A stretch of DNA of 64,000 bases from Vibrio porteresiae DSM 19223 (GCF_024347055.1 NZ_AP024896.1:310001-374000), one strand, 5' to 3'. Shown: positions 26,924 to 36,369, numbered from the stretch's first letter. Numbers and translations: made by a program. Notes: generated from the letters alone by a model not told the origin.

Positions 26924-28444
26924 ATGATTTATGCTCAACCTGGAACTGCAAAAGCGATCTTCAACTTCAAAACTCATTACGATAATTTTATTGGAGGACA
27001 ATGGGTTAAACCGGTAAGCGGTGAATATTTTGACAATATTTCGCCCGTCAATGGTAAACCGTTTTGTCAGGTAGCACGTTCAGATAAAGCCGATATTGAA
27101 TTGGCACTCGACGCCGCACATGAAGCACGCACCACTTGGTCGAAAACCAGCGTTACCTATCGTGCCAATTTGCTGCTCAAGATCGCTGATCGTATCGAGC
27201 AACACTTAGAAACCTTGGCCTATGTTGAAACGTGGGAAAACGGTAAGCCGATTCGCGAAACACTTGCTGCCGACTTGCCTTTAGTCGTCGACCACTTCCG
27301 TTATTTTGCTGGTTGTATCCGTGCGCAAGAAGGATCAATCGGTGAGATTGACGACAAGACGACCGCCTATCACTTCCATGAGCCAATTGGTGTGGTCGGG
27401 CAAATTATTCCGTGGAACTTCCCGATGTTGATGGCGGCATGGAAGTTAGCACCCGCACTTGCGGCTGGCTGCTGCGTGGTGATGAAACCGGCAGAGCAAA
27501 CTCCAGTTTCTATTTTGATTTTGATGGAAACCATTCAAGACCTCTTGCCTGCTGGTGTCGTCAATATCGTTAATGGTTTTGGTACAGAAGCCGGTCAAGC
27601 TCTAGCAACTAGCCGCCGTATTAACAAACTCGCCTTTACCGGTTCAACCTCTGTTGGTAACCATATTCTTAAATGCGCTGCTGACAGCCTCATTCCATCC
27701 ACCGTTGAGTTGGGTGGTAAATCGCCGAACATCTATTTTGCCGACGTGTTTGAACACGAAGATGCGTATTTGGAAAAATGCCTTGAAGGGACCTTGCTTG
27801 GTTTCTTCAACCAAGGCGAAGTCTGTACCTGCCCATCACGGGTATTGGTGCAAGAATCGGTCTACGAAAAATTTGTCGCAAAACTCGCAGAACGCGCCAA
27901 ATTGATCCGTCAAGGTAACCCACTAGATACCGATACTCAGGTAGGGGCTCAAGCTTCTGAAGAGCAGTATGAGAAGATTTTGAGCTACCTTGAAATCGGC
28001 CGTAATGAAGGGGCTAAAGTGATTTTCGGTGGAGATAAAGCCAAACAGAGCGGCGATATTTGTGACGGCTATTATGTGCAACCGACCATGCTGGCGGGAC
28101 ACAATAAAATGCGTGTCTTCCAAGAAGAGATCTTCGGTCCAGTGATTGCGATTACCACCTTTAAAGACGAAGCCGAAGCCCTCGCTATCGCCAATGACAC
28201 CGAGTATGGCTTAGGCGCTGGTGTGTGGACACGCGATGCTAACCTTGCTTATCGCATGGGACGTGGTATCGAAGCTGGTCGTGTATGGATCAACTGTTAC
28301 CATATGTACCCCGCGCATGCGGCGTTTGGTGGTTATAAGAAATCCGGTATTGGTCGTGAAACCCATAAGATGATGCTGGGTCACTATCAAAACACCAAAA
28401 ACCTACTCATCAGTTACGATGTGAATCCACTGGGATTCTTCTAA
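26924..28444 (+). CDS. exaC: NAD(P)-dependent aldehyde dehydrogenase (AldB/ExaC type)
   Basis: A 506-residue cytosolic aldehyde dehydrogenase, very close in sequence to E. coli AldB and the ExaC/AcoD group that oxidise acetaldehyde and related short aldehydes to acids. NAD-binding IIPWNFP, the catalytic Glu in VELGGKSPN and the catalytic Cys in FNQGEVCTCPSR (with the paired second Cys typical of this group) are intact. GGAAAGGA precedes the ATG. The divergent sigma-54 activator and the -24/-12 promoter imply substrate-induced expression. The symbol follows common usage for this subgroup; aldB would be equally acceptable. Confidence 0.93.
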   Translation: MIYAQPGTAKAIFNFKTHYDNFIGGQWVKPVSGEYFDNISPVNGKPFCQVARSDKADIELALDAAHEARTTWSKTSVTYRANLLLKIADRIEQHLETLAYVETWENGKPIRETLAADLPLVVDHFRYFAGCIRAQEGSIGEIDDKTTAYHFHEPIGVVGQIIPWNFPMLMAAWKLAPALAAGCCVVMKPAEQTPVSILILMETIQDLLPAGVVNIVNGFGTEAGQALATSRRINKLAFTGSTSVGNHILKCAADSLIPSTVELGGKSPNIYFADVFEHEDAYLEKCLEGTLLGFFNQGEVCTCPSRVLVQESVYEKFVAKLAERAKLIRQGNPLDTDTQVGAQASEEQYEKILSYLEIGRNEGAKVIFGGDKAKQSGDICDGYYVQPTMLAGHNKMRVFQEEIFGPVIAITTFKDEAEALAIANDTEYGLGAGVWTRDANLAYRMGRGIEAGRVWINCYHMYPAHAAFGGYKKSGIGRETHKMMLGHYQNTKNLLISYDVNPLGFF

Positions 28445-28465
28445 CTTCGCTGATGAGGTTGATCT

Positions 28466-28488
28466 AAAGGCGGCTCGATGCCGCCTTT
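28466..28488 (+). terminator. Terminator after the aldehyde dehydrogenase gene
   Basis: Perfect stem AAAGGCGGC / GCCGCCTTT with a five-base loop and a T-rich tail. Confidence 0.9.
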
Positions 28489-28501
28489 TCTTTCTCTCGA
28501 T

Positions 28502-29359
28502 TTATTGCCTATCCATTGTTTCACTTGCGGAAACGACTTCAAATAACATCTTTTTCAGGCTTAAGGTGGCAGGGCCATTGATGCCCTTGTCGTTGTCGTT
28601 GATGTAAAGGGGCACAACCGTGATCATGCGGTCTTGCAGGGCTAAAATCTGCATTGTGCCTTCGCGCACGTCTTCTTCTATCGCACTCATGGGTAACCAG
28701 CCATACGCAATTTGGTTACGCACCGCTGAAGCCGCCCCTTCTAGTGTATTGACCAGCCAATACTCGCCTTTGCGCGGTGGTTCTCCGCCGTAAGGTTGAT
28801 GGGAGTTTTGAAAACGAACACTCACGTAATTACACAAGTCGTTTTGGGTTACTGCGCTTTTGAGGCCCAATGGATGATTGGGGTGAGCGACAGGATAGAG
28901 CGCGACATCCAGCAATTTATCTCCGGTGATGGTGCCATCAACGGTGGTACAAATCGCCAAATCAAATTGAGTATGCTGGGTTGGATTGAGACGAATCACA
29001 TCATACAGTTCCACTCGTGTTTCAGGGTAGATTTGGTTGAACTGGTGAATAGCGCGAAACAACAAATGACGAGGGAAAATCGAATCGACCAACAGCCGAA
29101 TGCGCGATTCCACTCCGGTAGCCATCATTTGTGCAATGGTTTCGATTCGTTGAAAGTCGCGTAGCACCGGTGCTATCTCTTCTCTGAGCCGTTCTCCCTC
29201 TTTGGTGAGTTCCATCTTGCGTCCATCTTGGATGAACAACTTAAGGCCAAGTTGTTCTTGCAGCTTACTGATACCGTAGCTAACAGAGGATTGGCTGCGG
29301 TGCAGTTTCTGCGCTGCTGCATTAAACCCACCTTCGTCAATGACAGTAGTAAATACCAA
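28502..29359 (-). CDS. LysR-family regulator with unclear start
   Basis: At least 285 residues of a LysR-type regulator (GGFNAAAQKLHRSQSSVSYGISKLQEQLGLKLF helix-turn-helix, then an effector domain). The only standard start codon in frame is a TTG at 29359, which cuts the first helix. The frame stays open upstream to a TAA near 29411, and the untranslated part reads DNVRLDQW, exactly what a full LysR N-terminus needs, but it contains no ATG, GTG or TTG; a GTA sits where an initiator would be expected. Either a rare start is used or the start was lost. It is divergent from the tannase-like esterase and probably regulates it. Confidence 0.82.
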   Translation of the reverse strand: MVFTTVIDEGGFNAAAQKLHRSQSSVSYGISKLQEQLGLKLFIQDGRKMELTKEGERLREEIAPVLRDFQRIETIAQMMATGVESRIRLLVDSIFPRHLLFRAIHQFNQIYPETRVELYDVIRLNPTQHTQFDLAICTTVDGTITGDKLLDVALYPVAHPNHPLGLKSAVTQNDLCNYVSVRFQNSHQPYGGEPPRKGEYWLVNTLEGAASAVRNQIAYGWLPMSAIEEDVREGTMQILALQDRMITVVPLYINDNDKGINGPATLSLKKMLFEVVSASETMDRQ

Positions 29360-29432
29360 CCATTGGTCTAACCTAACGTTGTCTTGTACACACTCTAACC
29401 TATCGGATTTTTAGATAAGAAGGGGGTGAATT

Positions 29433-31139
29433 ATGCGATTTTTAATCTCATTATCCAATGATAAATTCCCTGCCCATAATTCAATAACACTTGGACAAAT
29501 GAAAATGGAACTCTCTGCAAAAGGGTTAGTAGGGCTTGGCGCTCTGCTGATTTTCCCTTGCCTTTCCTACGCAGCAACTCCCGAAGAGGAGTGCCAATCG
29601 CTAACCAAGATGACACTGACTGGCGTGAACATTAGTCAGGTGGAGTGGGTTAAAGCGGGCAATGCCAGCAAAGATAAAATGGCCGCTTTGACTGGCGCTA
29701 GCGCGTCCGGTAATAAACTCCCAGCGCATTGTCGTGTTAATGGCGCAATTAACGAACGTATTGGCGCTGATGAAAAACCGTACGCGATTAAATTCGAGTT
29801 AAGATTGCCAAGTAACTGGCAAGGCGACTTTCTCTTTCAAGGTGGCGGCGGCTTAGATGGTTTTGTTGCCAATGCCGTCGGCAGTATTCCTGTCCACGGA
29901 GCAACCGCAGCACCAGCTCTGCAGCGTGGTTTTGCCGTGGTGTCCATGGATGGTGGTCATGAGGGCCGCAATGCTCAGTTTGCTTACGATCAACAAGCAC
30001 GTCTGGATTATGCCTATCAAGCGATCGGTAAAGTAACCACCACGGCCAAAGCGATGATTCGTCACTACTATCACCAACAGATCAGCCAATCTTACTTTAT
30101 GGGCTGTTCAAATGGTGGACGTGAGGCTATGTTGGCAGCAGAACGTTACCCAACGGAATTTAATGGGGTGATTGTCGGTGACCCCGGTTTTCGCTTAAGC
30201 CATGCGGCGATTGGTGAAGTTTGGGATACACAAGCGTTGACGGCTGTTGCGCCGAAAGATAAGCAGGGGCGTCCCATTTTGGCACAGGCTTTTAGTGATG
30301 CTGAGCTGAAACTGGTCAGCAATGCTATCTTGGCTGAGTGTGATGATAAAGATGGGCTCAAAGATGGCCTGATTAACAACTATCCAGCATGCCACTTTAA
30401 TCCGGTTGTTGTGCAATGTAAGCAAGGTGAAAGTGCCAATTGCTTAAGCAAAGCCAAAGTGGATGCGTTAGCGAAAGTCTTTTCTGGCGCGAAAGACAGC
30501 CATGGTAATGCACTTTATGCGAGCTGGCCTTATGATGCGGGTATTTCTGCCAAAGGGTGGCGTAATTGGAAATTGGGTGATTCCAATGACGCGACCAAGC
30601 CTAATGCTCTCAACATCGTGTTAGGTCGCGATTCGATGGTCAATTACTACATGACCCCGCCAATGCCCGATTTTGATTTGGCAAAGTTTGATTTTGATAA
30701 AGACCCTGCTCGTATCCAAGAAACTGCTGCAATCAACGACGCAACCAGTACTTATCTCAATACCTTTGAGAAAAATGGCGGTAAGATCCTGATCTATCAA
30801 GGCGTTTCAGATCCTGTATTCTCAACGGATGACATCAAAGATTGGTATAACCAAGTGGAACAAAACACGTCTGGTGGCGATAAAGTCGCTCAACGAGAAT
30901 GGGCAAGATTGTTTATGGTGCCGGGCATGACTCACTGTGGTGATGGTCCTGCACTTGACGATTTTGATCCTCTGACAGCAATGCAAAATTGGGTTGAAAA
31001 ACATCAAGCCCCAGAACAGATGATTGCTCAAGGCAAAGCCTTCCCGGGAAAACAGCAACCACTGTGCGTTTACCCTAAAGTGGCTTACTACAAAGGTAAG
31101 GGTGATATTAACCAAGCCGCCTCATTCGAATGTCGTTAA
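29433..31139 (+). CDS. Tannase/feruloyl esterase family secreted hydrolase
   Basis: A protein of up to 568 residues in the tannase/feruloyl esterase family, which splits phenolic esters of plant material. The family-specific arrangement is visible: Cys-Ser in FMGCSNGGREA around the nucleophile, and His-Cys in GMTHCGDG near the C-terminus, so the catalytic Ser and His are held by a disulfide. A signal peptide (MELSAKGLVGLGALLIFPCLSYA) indicates export. Two starts compete: 29433 has AGGGGGTG upstream but adds about 22 residues before the signal peptide; 29499 gives a normal signal peptide but has only a weak GGA. A LysR gene is divergent. Confidence 0.9.
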   Translation: MRFLISLSNDKFPAHNSITLGQMKMELSAKGLVGLGALLIFPCLSYAATPEEECQSLTKMTLTGVNISQVEWVKAGNASKDKMAALTGASASGNKLPAHCRVNGAINERIGADEKPYAIKFELRLPSNWQGDFLFQGGGGLDGFVANAVGSIPVHGATAAPALQRGFAVVSMDGGHEGRNAQFAYDQQARLDYAYQAIGKVTTTAKAMIRHYYHQQISQSYFMGCSNGGREAMLAAERYPTEFNGVIVGDPGFRLSHAAIGEVWDTQALTAVAPKDKQGRPILAQAFSDAELKLVSNAILAECDDKDGLKDGLINNYPACHFNPVVVQCKQGESANCLSKAKVDALAKVFSGAKDSHGNALYASWPYDAGISAKGWRNWKLGDSNDATKPNALNIVLGRDSMVNYYMTPPMPDFDLAKFDFDKDPARIQETAAINDATSTYLNTFEKNGGKILIYQGVSDPVFSTDDIKDWYNQVEQNTSGGDKVAQREWARLFMVPGMTHCGDGPALDDFDPLTAMQNWVEKHQAPEQMIAQGKAFPGKQQPLCVYPKVAYYKGKGDINQAASFECR

Positions 31140-31186
31140 CTCTGTAACGGTATTTTAAGATTATCTACGCTGCCTGCTGATAATCC

Positions 31187-31214
31187 AACCGCTGACTCGA
31201 TTTGGTCAGCGGTT
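31187..31214 (+). terminator. Terminator after the tannase-like gene
   Basis: Perfect stem AACCGCTGAC / GTCAGCGGTT with an eight-base loop and a long T-run. Confidence 0.93.
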
Positions 31215-31386
31215 TTTTTTTGCCTCAAAGCGCACTTCAATTGCTATTTGTTCCTTGAGTTCACAAATACTTTTCCACAGCACAGGATAATCGCCTGTGA
31301 TGGCATGGATTACACTTAAGAGAATTAAGGTCACTACTGTCACAGTGGTTGACGATAAAACTCGATATACCAAAAAGGAACATGCA

Positions 31387-32580
31387 ATGTCTTCTGCCTT
31401 TTACCAACAGATCCGCAATCAGCTTGAGGAAGTCAAAGCTGAAGGTCTGTACAAATCAGAACGAATCATTACCTCATCTCAACAAGCTGCGGTGACCATC
31501 GCAACGGGTGAAGAAGTACTTAACTTCTGTGCCAATAACTACTTAGGTTTAGCTAACCACCCTGCGTTGATTGAAGCGGCGAAAGAGGGGATGGATGAGC
31601 ACGGTTTTGGTATGGCATCGGTTCGTTTTATCTGTGGTACGCAAGACGCGCATAAAGCACTAGAGAAAAAACTCTCAGCCTTCCTTGGTAAAGAAGACAC
31701 CATTCTTTACACCTCATGTTTTGATGCTAACACTGGTTTGTTTGAAACACTGCTTGATCAAAACGATGCGATCATTTCTGATGCATTGAACCACGCGTCA
31801 ATCATTGATGGTGTGCGTCTATGTAAAGCGCAGCGTTATCGCTATGCCAACAACGATATGGCGCAGTTGGAAGAGCAGTTGATCGCAGCTGATAACGCGG
31901 GTGTTCGTCATAAACTCATCGTGACAGACGGTGTGTTCTCAATGGACGGTGTAGTCGCTAACCTGCCTGCTATTTGTGACCTTGCAGATAAATACCATGC
32001 GTTAGTGATGGTGGATGACTCCCACGCTGTCGGTTTTATGGGCGCAAATGGTCGTGGTACTCATGAGTATCACGATGTGATTGACCGCATCGATATTATT
32101 ACCGGTACGCTGGGTAAAGCCATGGGCGGCGCTTCTGGCGGTTACACTGCTGGTAAAAAAGAGGTGATTGACTGGTTACGTCAACGCTCTCGTCCTTATT
32201 TGTTCTCTAACTCGGTAGCGCCAGCGATTGTGTCTGCATCGCTACGTGTACTCGATCTATTAAGTGAAAGTGATGATTTGCGTGCCCACCTATGGGACAA
32301 CGCAGCGCATTTTCGTACTCGTATGACAGACGCAGGCTTTACGCTTGCGGGCGCTGACCACGCGATCATTCCAATCATGTTGGGTGATGCAAAAGTGGCG
32401 GCCGAATTTGCTGAACGCGCTTTAGCCAAAGGCATTTACGTTGTCGGGTTCTCATTCCCAGTGGTACCAAAAGGTCAGGCTCGTATCCGTACCCAAATGT
32501 CAGCGGCACACAGCCGTGAGCAGTTGGATAAGGCGATTGATGCCTTTATTGAAGTGGGTAAAGAGATGGGCATTATTTAA
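31387..32580 (+). CDS. kbl: Glycine C-acetyltransferase (2-amino-3-ketobutyrate CoA ligase)
   Basis: A 397-residue PLP enzyme that cleaves 2-amino-3-oxobutyrate with CoA to glycine and acetyl-CoA, the second step of threonine degradation. The PLP lysine lies in ITGTLGKAMGGASGGY; VMVDDSHAVGF carries the Asp and His that hold the cofactor. The length equals E. coli Kbl. The ATG at 31387 is chosen by homology to the family start MSSAFYQQI; AAAAAGGAA lies upstream. tdh follows after 11 bases. Confidence 0.96.
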   Translation: MSSAFYQQIRNQLEEVKAEGLYKSERIITSSQQAAVTIATGEEVLNFCANNYLGLANHPALIEAAKEGMDEHGFGMASVRFICGTQDAHKALEKKLSAFLGKEDTILYTSCFDANTGLFETLLDQNDAIISDALNHASIIDGVRLCKAQRYRYANNDMAQLEEQLIAADNAGVRHKLIVTDGVFSMDGVVANLPAICDLADKYHALVMVDDSHAVGFMGANGRGTHEYHDVIDRIDIITGTLGKAMGGASGGYTAGKKEVIDWLRQRSRPYLFSNSVAPAIVSASLRVLDLLSESDDLRAHLWDNAAHFRTRMTDAGFTLAGADHAIIPIMLGDAKVAAEFAERALAKGIYVVGFSFPVVPKGQARIRTQMSAAHSREQLDKAIDAFIEVGKEMGII

Positions 32581-32591
32581 GGCGTAATCAC

Positions 32592-33623
32592 ATGAAAATT
32601 AAAGCACTAGCCAAATTAAAACGTGAACAGGGTATCTGGATGACCGAAGTGGACAAGCCAGAACCAGGTCACAATGATTTGTTAATCAAAATTCGTAAAA
32701 CTGCGATTTGTGGCACAGACGTGCATATCTACAACTGGGATGAATGGTCACAAAAAACCATCCCTGTCCCAATGGTGGTAGGTCACGAATACGTGGGCGA
32801 AGTGGTTGCGGTGGGTTCTGATGTGCGCGGTTTCTCGGTAGGTGATCGCGTTTCTGGCGAAGGTCATATTACCTGTGGTCACTGTCGTAACTGTCGTGGT
32901 GGTCGTACTCACCTTTGTCGTAACACTGTTGGTGTGGGTGTAAACCGTACCGGCGCGTTTTCCGAATACCTAGTGATTCCTGCGTTTAACGCATTCAAAA
33001 TCCCAGCGGGGATTTCTGATGATCTTGCCTCGATTTTTGACCCGTTTGGTAACGCAGTGCACACCGCATTGTCGTTTGATCTCGTGGGTGAAGATGTCTT
33101 GATTACTGGCGCTGGCCCAATTGGGATCATGGCTGCGGCTGTGGCAAAACACGTTGGTGCCCGTTATGTGGTGATTACCGACGTCAACGAATACCGTCTG
33201 GATCTGGCGCGCAAAATGGGTGTGACTCGCGCGGTGAACGTCGCCAATGAAAAATTGGAAGATGTGATGAAAGAGCTGGGTATGACCGAAGGCTTTGATG
33301 TTGGCCTTGAGATGTCTGGCGTACCAAGTGCATTCAGTTCAATGCTAAAAACCATGAACCATGGTGGCCGTATTGCGCTATTGGGTATTCCACCATCAGA
33401 TATGGCGATCGACTGGACTCAAGTGATTTTCAAGGGCCTAATCATTAAAGGTATTTACGGTCGCGAAATGTTCGAAACGTGGTACAAGATGGCAAGCCTG
33501 ATCCAATCTGGCTTGGATCTGACCCCAATCATTACGCACCACTTTAGTATCGATGATTTCCAACAAGGCTTTGACACTATGCGCAGCGGCGCATCGGGTA
33601 AAGTGATTCTTGATTGGCAATAA
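32592..33623 (+). CDS. tdh: L-threonine 3-dehydrogenase
   Basis: A 343-residue zinc medium-chain dehydrogenase oxidising L-threonine to 2-amino-3-oxobutyrate. Catalytic-zinc residues lie in AICGTDVHIY and VVGHEYVGEV, the structural-zinc cysteines in CGHCRNCRGGRTHLC, and the NAD loop is GAGPIGIMAA. It is second in the kbl-tdh operon and ends before a clear terminator. Confidence 0.97.
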   Translation: MKIKALAKLKREQGIWMTEVDKPEPGHNDLLIKIRKTAICGTDVHIYNWDEWSQKTIPVPMVVGHEYVGEVVAVGSDVRGFSVGDRVSGEGHITCGHCRNCRGGRTHLCRNTVGVGVNRTGAFSEYLVIPAFNAFKIPAGISDDLASIFDPFGNAVHTALSFDLVGEDVLITGAGPIGIMAAAVAKHVGARYVVITDVNEYRLDLARKMGVTRAVNVANEKLEDVMKELGMTEGFDVGLEMSGVPSAFSSMLKTMNHGGRIALLGIPPSDMAIDWTQVIFKGLIIKGIYGREMFETWYKMASLIQSGLDLTPIITHHFSIDDFQQGFDTMRSGASGKVILDWQ

Positions 33624-33650
33624 GCCGTTAAGTGCCATATTTAAAACACG

Positions 33651-33671
33651 AAAGCGCCCAACGGGCGCTTT
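33651..33671 (+). terminator. Terminator of kbl-tdh
   Basis: Perfect stem AAAGCGCCC / GGGCGCTTT with a three-base loop and T-run. Confidence 0.93.
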
Positions 33672-33686
33672 TTGTTTGGCAAACAA

Positions 33687-34136
33687 CTAGATGTTCACCC
33701 TATAAAGCTCGTTGATGGGCTTTTCGACGAAATAGTGCCAGATATGTTTGTATACCGCATGTTGATTAGGGAAGGGAGCAAGTTCTAAGGCTTCTTGTAA
33801 ACTGCACCATTTGTATTCAGTATGCTCGTTGTTTAGCGTGACATTTTGATTGGCTGGGCACAGCACGGCAAAGACGGGAATCAGTTCAATAAGGTTGGCA
33901 CTATCAACGTAGAACTGTTCTAGAAACTGCGCGTTATATAAATGAGTTACTTGAATCTGAGTCTCTTCAGCAAACTCACGCACAATCGCATCAACCCCGG
34001 TTTCTCCTGCTTCAATTGAGCCAGCAATGTGGCACCAAAAGCCACCTTTTACTCGCTTCATCAGCAGCAGTTTCATTTCACCATCAATTTGTGATAATGC
34101 CACGCCGGAAACAACGGTGGTATTCACTTTGATCAT
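33687..34136 (-). CDS. NUDIX hydrolase
   Basis: A 149-residue NUDIX-fold pyrophosphatase. The NUDIX box reads G-x5-E-x7-REFAEETQI from the glycine in AGSIEAGE; the usual EExG glycine is Gln here, while the metal-binding Glu residues are all kept, so activity is likely. The natural substrate is not deducible. The ATG overlaps the stop of the PaiB-like gene as ATGA, making it the last gene of a compact three-gene unit. Confidence 0.9.
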   Translation of the reverse strand: MIKVNTTVVSGVALSQIDGEMKLLLMKRVKGGFWCHIAGSIEAGETGVDAIVREFAEETQIQVTHLYNAQFLEQFYVDSANLIELIPVFAVLCPANQNVTLNNEHTEYKWCSLQEALELAPFPNQHAVYKHIWHYFVEKPINELYRVNI

Positions 34137-34756
34137 TGATCTTGTCCTTCACTTTTCATCGTTCGTTTGTTCATGTAGTTGGCAAGCATCTTGGCAGGCA
34201 AGTGCTCACTCTCATTGAGTGCTTGATAAACCCCCGCTTGATCTTCTGGGCTTCGGTGTAGCCCTAGTTTTTCTTTGGCTTGAATGTCATCAATCACAAT
34301 TTTAAATCCGACAATCGCTTGAGACAGTTTGGCATTCAGTTCATCCGACATCACTTCTGAATTACTCAGTAAGCTAGGCTCGTATTGTCTGATTAAATGG
34401 TTTAGCGCATTTGCTGTTTCTTGGTCGTTCAGTAGTTCGACGGTGCCATAGCAATGCACGGCGACATAGTTCCATGTTGGTACGGCAGGCTTATTCTCAT
34501 ACCAAGTTGGTGAAATATAGGCGTGCGGTCCGCCAAACACGATGAGCACTCTGGTTCCCGCCAGTTCTTTCCAGTGAGGGTTTGCCTTTGCAAAATGGCC
34601 ATACAAAACACCATTACCTTCACTTACAGGTTGATACACCAAAGGTACATGTGTCGCTTCAAGGGTGGGTGAAACAATTAAGCCAAAACCAAATTCGTTA
34701 ATTATATCGGTGGCGGTTTGTCGATCATCGACTTGCGCGTAATTGGGGATATACAT
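34133..34756 (-). CDS. PaiB-family FMN-binding protein
   Basis: A 207-residue protein of the PaiB family (FMN-binding split barrel, often called FMN-binding negative transcriptional regulator). Typical are the start MYIPNYAQVDD, the HVPLVY stretch, GHFAKANPHWKEL and ISPTWYENKPAVPTWNYVAVHCYG. AAGGAC lies about ten bases before the ATG; an upstream extension to 34858 overlaps the previous gene and is not conserved-looking. The biochemical role of these proteins is unclear. Confidence 0.9.
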   Translation of the reverse strand: MYIPNYAQVDDRQTATDIINEFGFGLIVSPTLEATHVPLVYQPVSEGNGVLYGHFAKANPHWKELAGTRVLIVFGGPHAYISPTWYENKPAVPTWNYVAVHCYGTVELLNDQETANALNHLIRQYEPSLLSNSEVMSDELNAKLSQAIVGFKIVIDDIQAKEKLGLHRSPEDQAGVYQALNESEHLPAKMLANYMNKRTMKSEGQDQ

Positions 34757-34772
34757 AAAAGAAATGTCCTTA

Positions 34773-35330
34773 TTATTCTTGCGCACATGGATTATTTTCA
34801 GGGACATAATCCAACAATTTATATTGTCCGCAGCCGATTCCTTGTGGTTGAAAACCAACTAAGCTTTCAAAAACATTAAAGTGGGAAACAATAATGACTT
34901 TGCCGTAGTCTTGATATTTATTGAGTACCGCTTGTGCTCTCGTTTTAAGATCTGGCCACATTTCGTAGGGTACATCGCTGGGTATTTTGCACTGTTTGAG
35001 CGTTTCTCGGTGTTCATGCCAGCGTCGGTCACGCTCTGTTAGGTCGATATAATTTCCCGCCAAATCAGCACGCCACTCTCTTAAATCATGTTCAACAAAC
35101 AGTTCTAACCCAAGTTGACGATTTATTATTTCTGCTGTCTGTAGCGCACGGGTATAAGGCGATGAAATGATGATTTCTGCCCCTTGCTCTACCAGCTCGC
35201 TGGCCGTCGCATGAATCATTTTAATTCCCTCTCTATCTAACGGCGCATAATCTTTTTCTAGCTGGGACATTCTGCGCTGGTCACTTAAGGAATAATCAGG
35301 AAGTCCATGTCTGACGAAAATAATATCCAA
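34773..35330 (-). CDS. Histidine-phosphatase superfamily protein
   Basis: A 185-residue phosphoglycerate-mutase-like phosphatase. The catalytic RHG occurs at the start (IIFVRHGLPDY), the second Arg in SSPYTRALQTAEI, and the second His in VIIVSHFNVFESL. No signal peptide is present, so it acts in the cytosol; the substrate is unknown. The PaiB-like gene starts 16 bases after its stop, and the NUDIX gene follows, suggesting one transcript. Confidence 0.9.
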   Translation of the reverse strand: MDIIFVRHGLPDYSLSDQRRMSQLEKDYAPLDREGIKMIHATASELVEQGAEIIISSPYTRALQTAEIINRQLGLELFVEHDLREWRADLAGNYIDLTERDRRWHEHRETLKQCKIPSDVPYEMWPDLKTRAQAVLNKYQDYGKVIIVSHFNVFESLVGFQPQGIGCGQYKLLDYVPENNPCAQE

Positions 35331-35519
35331 TTTATTTATCCTTTATATGAGAGATCTTTGCTAAACCGAAGCCTCAATATTCAGTGGTGTTGTGCCATAA
35401 GAAATATGAGCTTATCGGCATCATTAACTGGATGCTTAATGCAGTAATTCTACCTGTAAGGTATTGTTCTAACACAAATTACAAGGTTAATCATCACTTC
35501 ATCTAAAAAATGGTTTACT

Positions 35520-35552
35520 AACTTATTTGTCAAATTCGATTTGAAATAAGTT
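35520..35552. repeat. Bulged inverted repeat
   Basis: AACTTATTT and CAAAT on the left pair with ATTTG and AAATAAGTT on the right, with a two-base bulge and a three-base TCG loop. No T-run follows, so the function is uncertain. Confidence 0.55.
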
Positions 35553-35608
35553 GGGAAAAATAGGGGAAGACGAAGGAGCAAAAAATAAGTTTATGATGTT
35601 CTTACTGT

Positions 35609-35645
35609 TAAGTGATGAGCACCATAATCTGGTGCTCATCACTTA
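35609..35645 (-). repeat. 16-base-pair perfect hairpin after the expansin gene
   Basis: TAAGTGATGAGCACCA pairs perfectly with TGGTGCTCATCACTTA around a five-base loop. It starts 19 bases past the expansin stop, as a terminator would, but lacks a T-run on either strand. Confidence 0.65.
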
Positions 35646-35663
35646 TATTAATCATCGCCTATA

Positions 35664-36347
35664 TTACTCATCAGCATCAGGGAATTGCATCGCGGTATCG
35701 ATTTCAGAGTTGAGAACCAATGCCACGGATTTTACAGTTAGGGTTTGGTTTTTGCTGTCGGTAATTCGAAAATCGTATGGGCCAACCCCAAATCCATCAT
35801 TCTTAACGAAGTAGTTATAGGGTTGGCGCGTAACTTCAGTAAAGCTACTGCCTGAGCCACTAATCCGGTATTCCAACTTGGTGATCGGGTATTTGTGGTC
35901 ACGAACTTGAATGCCTGTCCACCACTGACTTGACCCCTCTTTGAAGTAGAGCTTCATATTTTCATCATTGGGATCGGCGATATAGTGCCATGAGATTGGG
36001 ATGATACCCGTTTCAATCGCGGCGATTTGCGCAAAGGCTTTTTGGTCTAAATCGATCGACCCTTCGGCACATTCCGGACATTGATCATCAATTCGAACAA
36101 TCACCGTCTGGTCGGTATCAGTATTCGTCACCTGAGCGTAACCACCGCAGGCTTGGGAATTGTTGTAGTCGGTCTTATTCATTGCGGCAGTGTAGATAGT
36201 GGAATCTGGCGTAGGAAAACTGCAATTACCACCGCCACCATAACCATAGAAGGTTCCTTTACCTGTGTGGGTGGTTTCAGCGGCGCTCGCACCTGCGCTC
36301 AAAAGCGCTAAGGCGATAGCACTGCATAACATGGATGATTTCATCAT
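35664..36347 (-). CDS. Secreted bacterial expansin (EXLX-like)
   Basis: A 227-residue exported protein of the bacterial expansin family, which loosens cellulose networks without hydrolysis. A signal peptide ends near residue 22 (GASAAE). Domain 1, a double-psi barrel, shows GKGTFYGYGGGGNCSFP and DDQCPECAEGSIDLDQKAFAQIA, with the key Asp99 and four cysteines (42, 67, 90, 93). Domain 2, a CBM63-like beta-sandwich, carries the paired Trp142-Trp143 in SSQWWTGIQVRDH expected for flat polysaccharide binding. AGAGGTT provides a ribosome site. It begins 22 bases from a divergently oriented gene remnant, so its promoter would have to lie in that remnant, which suggests acquisition by insertion. Confidence 0.88.
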   Translation of the reverse strand: MMKSSMLCSAIALALLSAGASAAETTHTGKGTFYGYGGGGNCSFPTPDSTIYTAAMNKTDYNNSQACGGYAQVTNTDTDQTVIVRIDDQCPECAEGSIDLDQKAFAQIAAIETGIIPISWHYIADPNDENMKLYFKEGSSQWWTGIQVRDHKYPITKLEYRISGSGSSFTEVTRQPYNYFVKNDGFGVGPYDFRITDSKNQTLTVKSVALVLNSEIDTAMQFPDADE

Positions 36348-36369
36348 AACCTCTCAATATTTTGGATAA

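Larger units (their letters stand above)
35331..35663. other. Gene-free region with two hairpins
   Basis: 333 AT-rich bases between the expansin gene and the histidine-phosphatase gene. It holds the latter's promoter and the two inverted repeats listed separately; no gene is supported. Confidence 0.55.

Noticed and set aside
24922..28444. An acetoin catabolism (aco) cluster
   Set aside because: Only the AcoR-like activator and an aldehyde dehydrogenase are present; no acetoin dehydrogenase subunit genes are nearby.
35520..35645. Mobile-element ends flanking the expansin gene
   Set aside because: The two inverted repeats differ in sequence, and I found no transposase, target duplication or integrase; the insertion idea rests on the DUF3015 junction alone.
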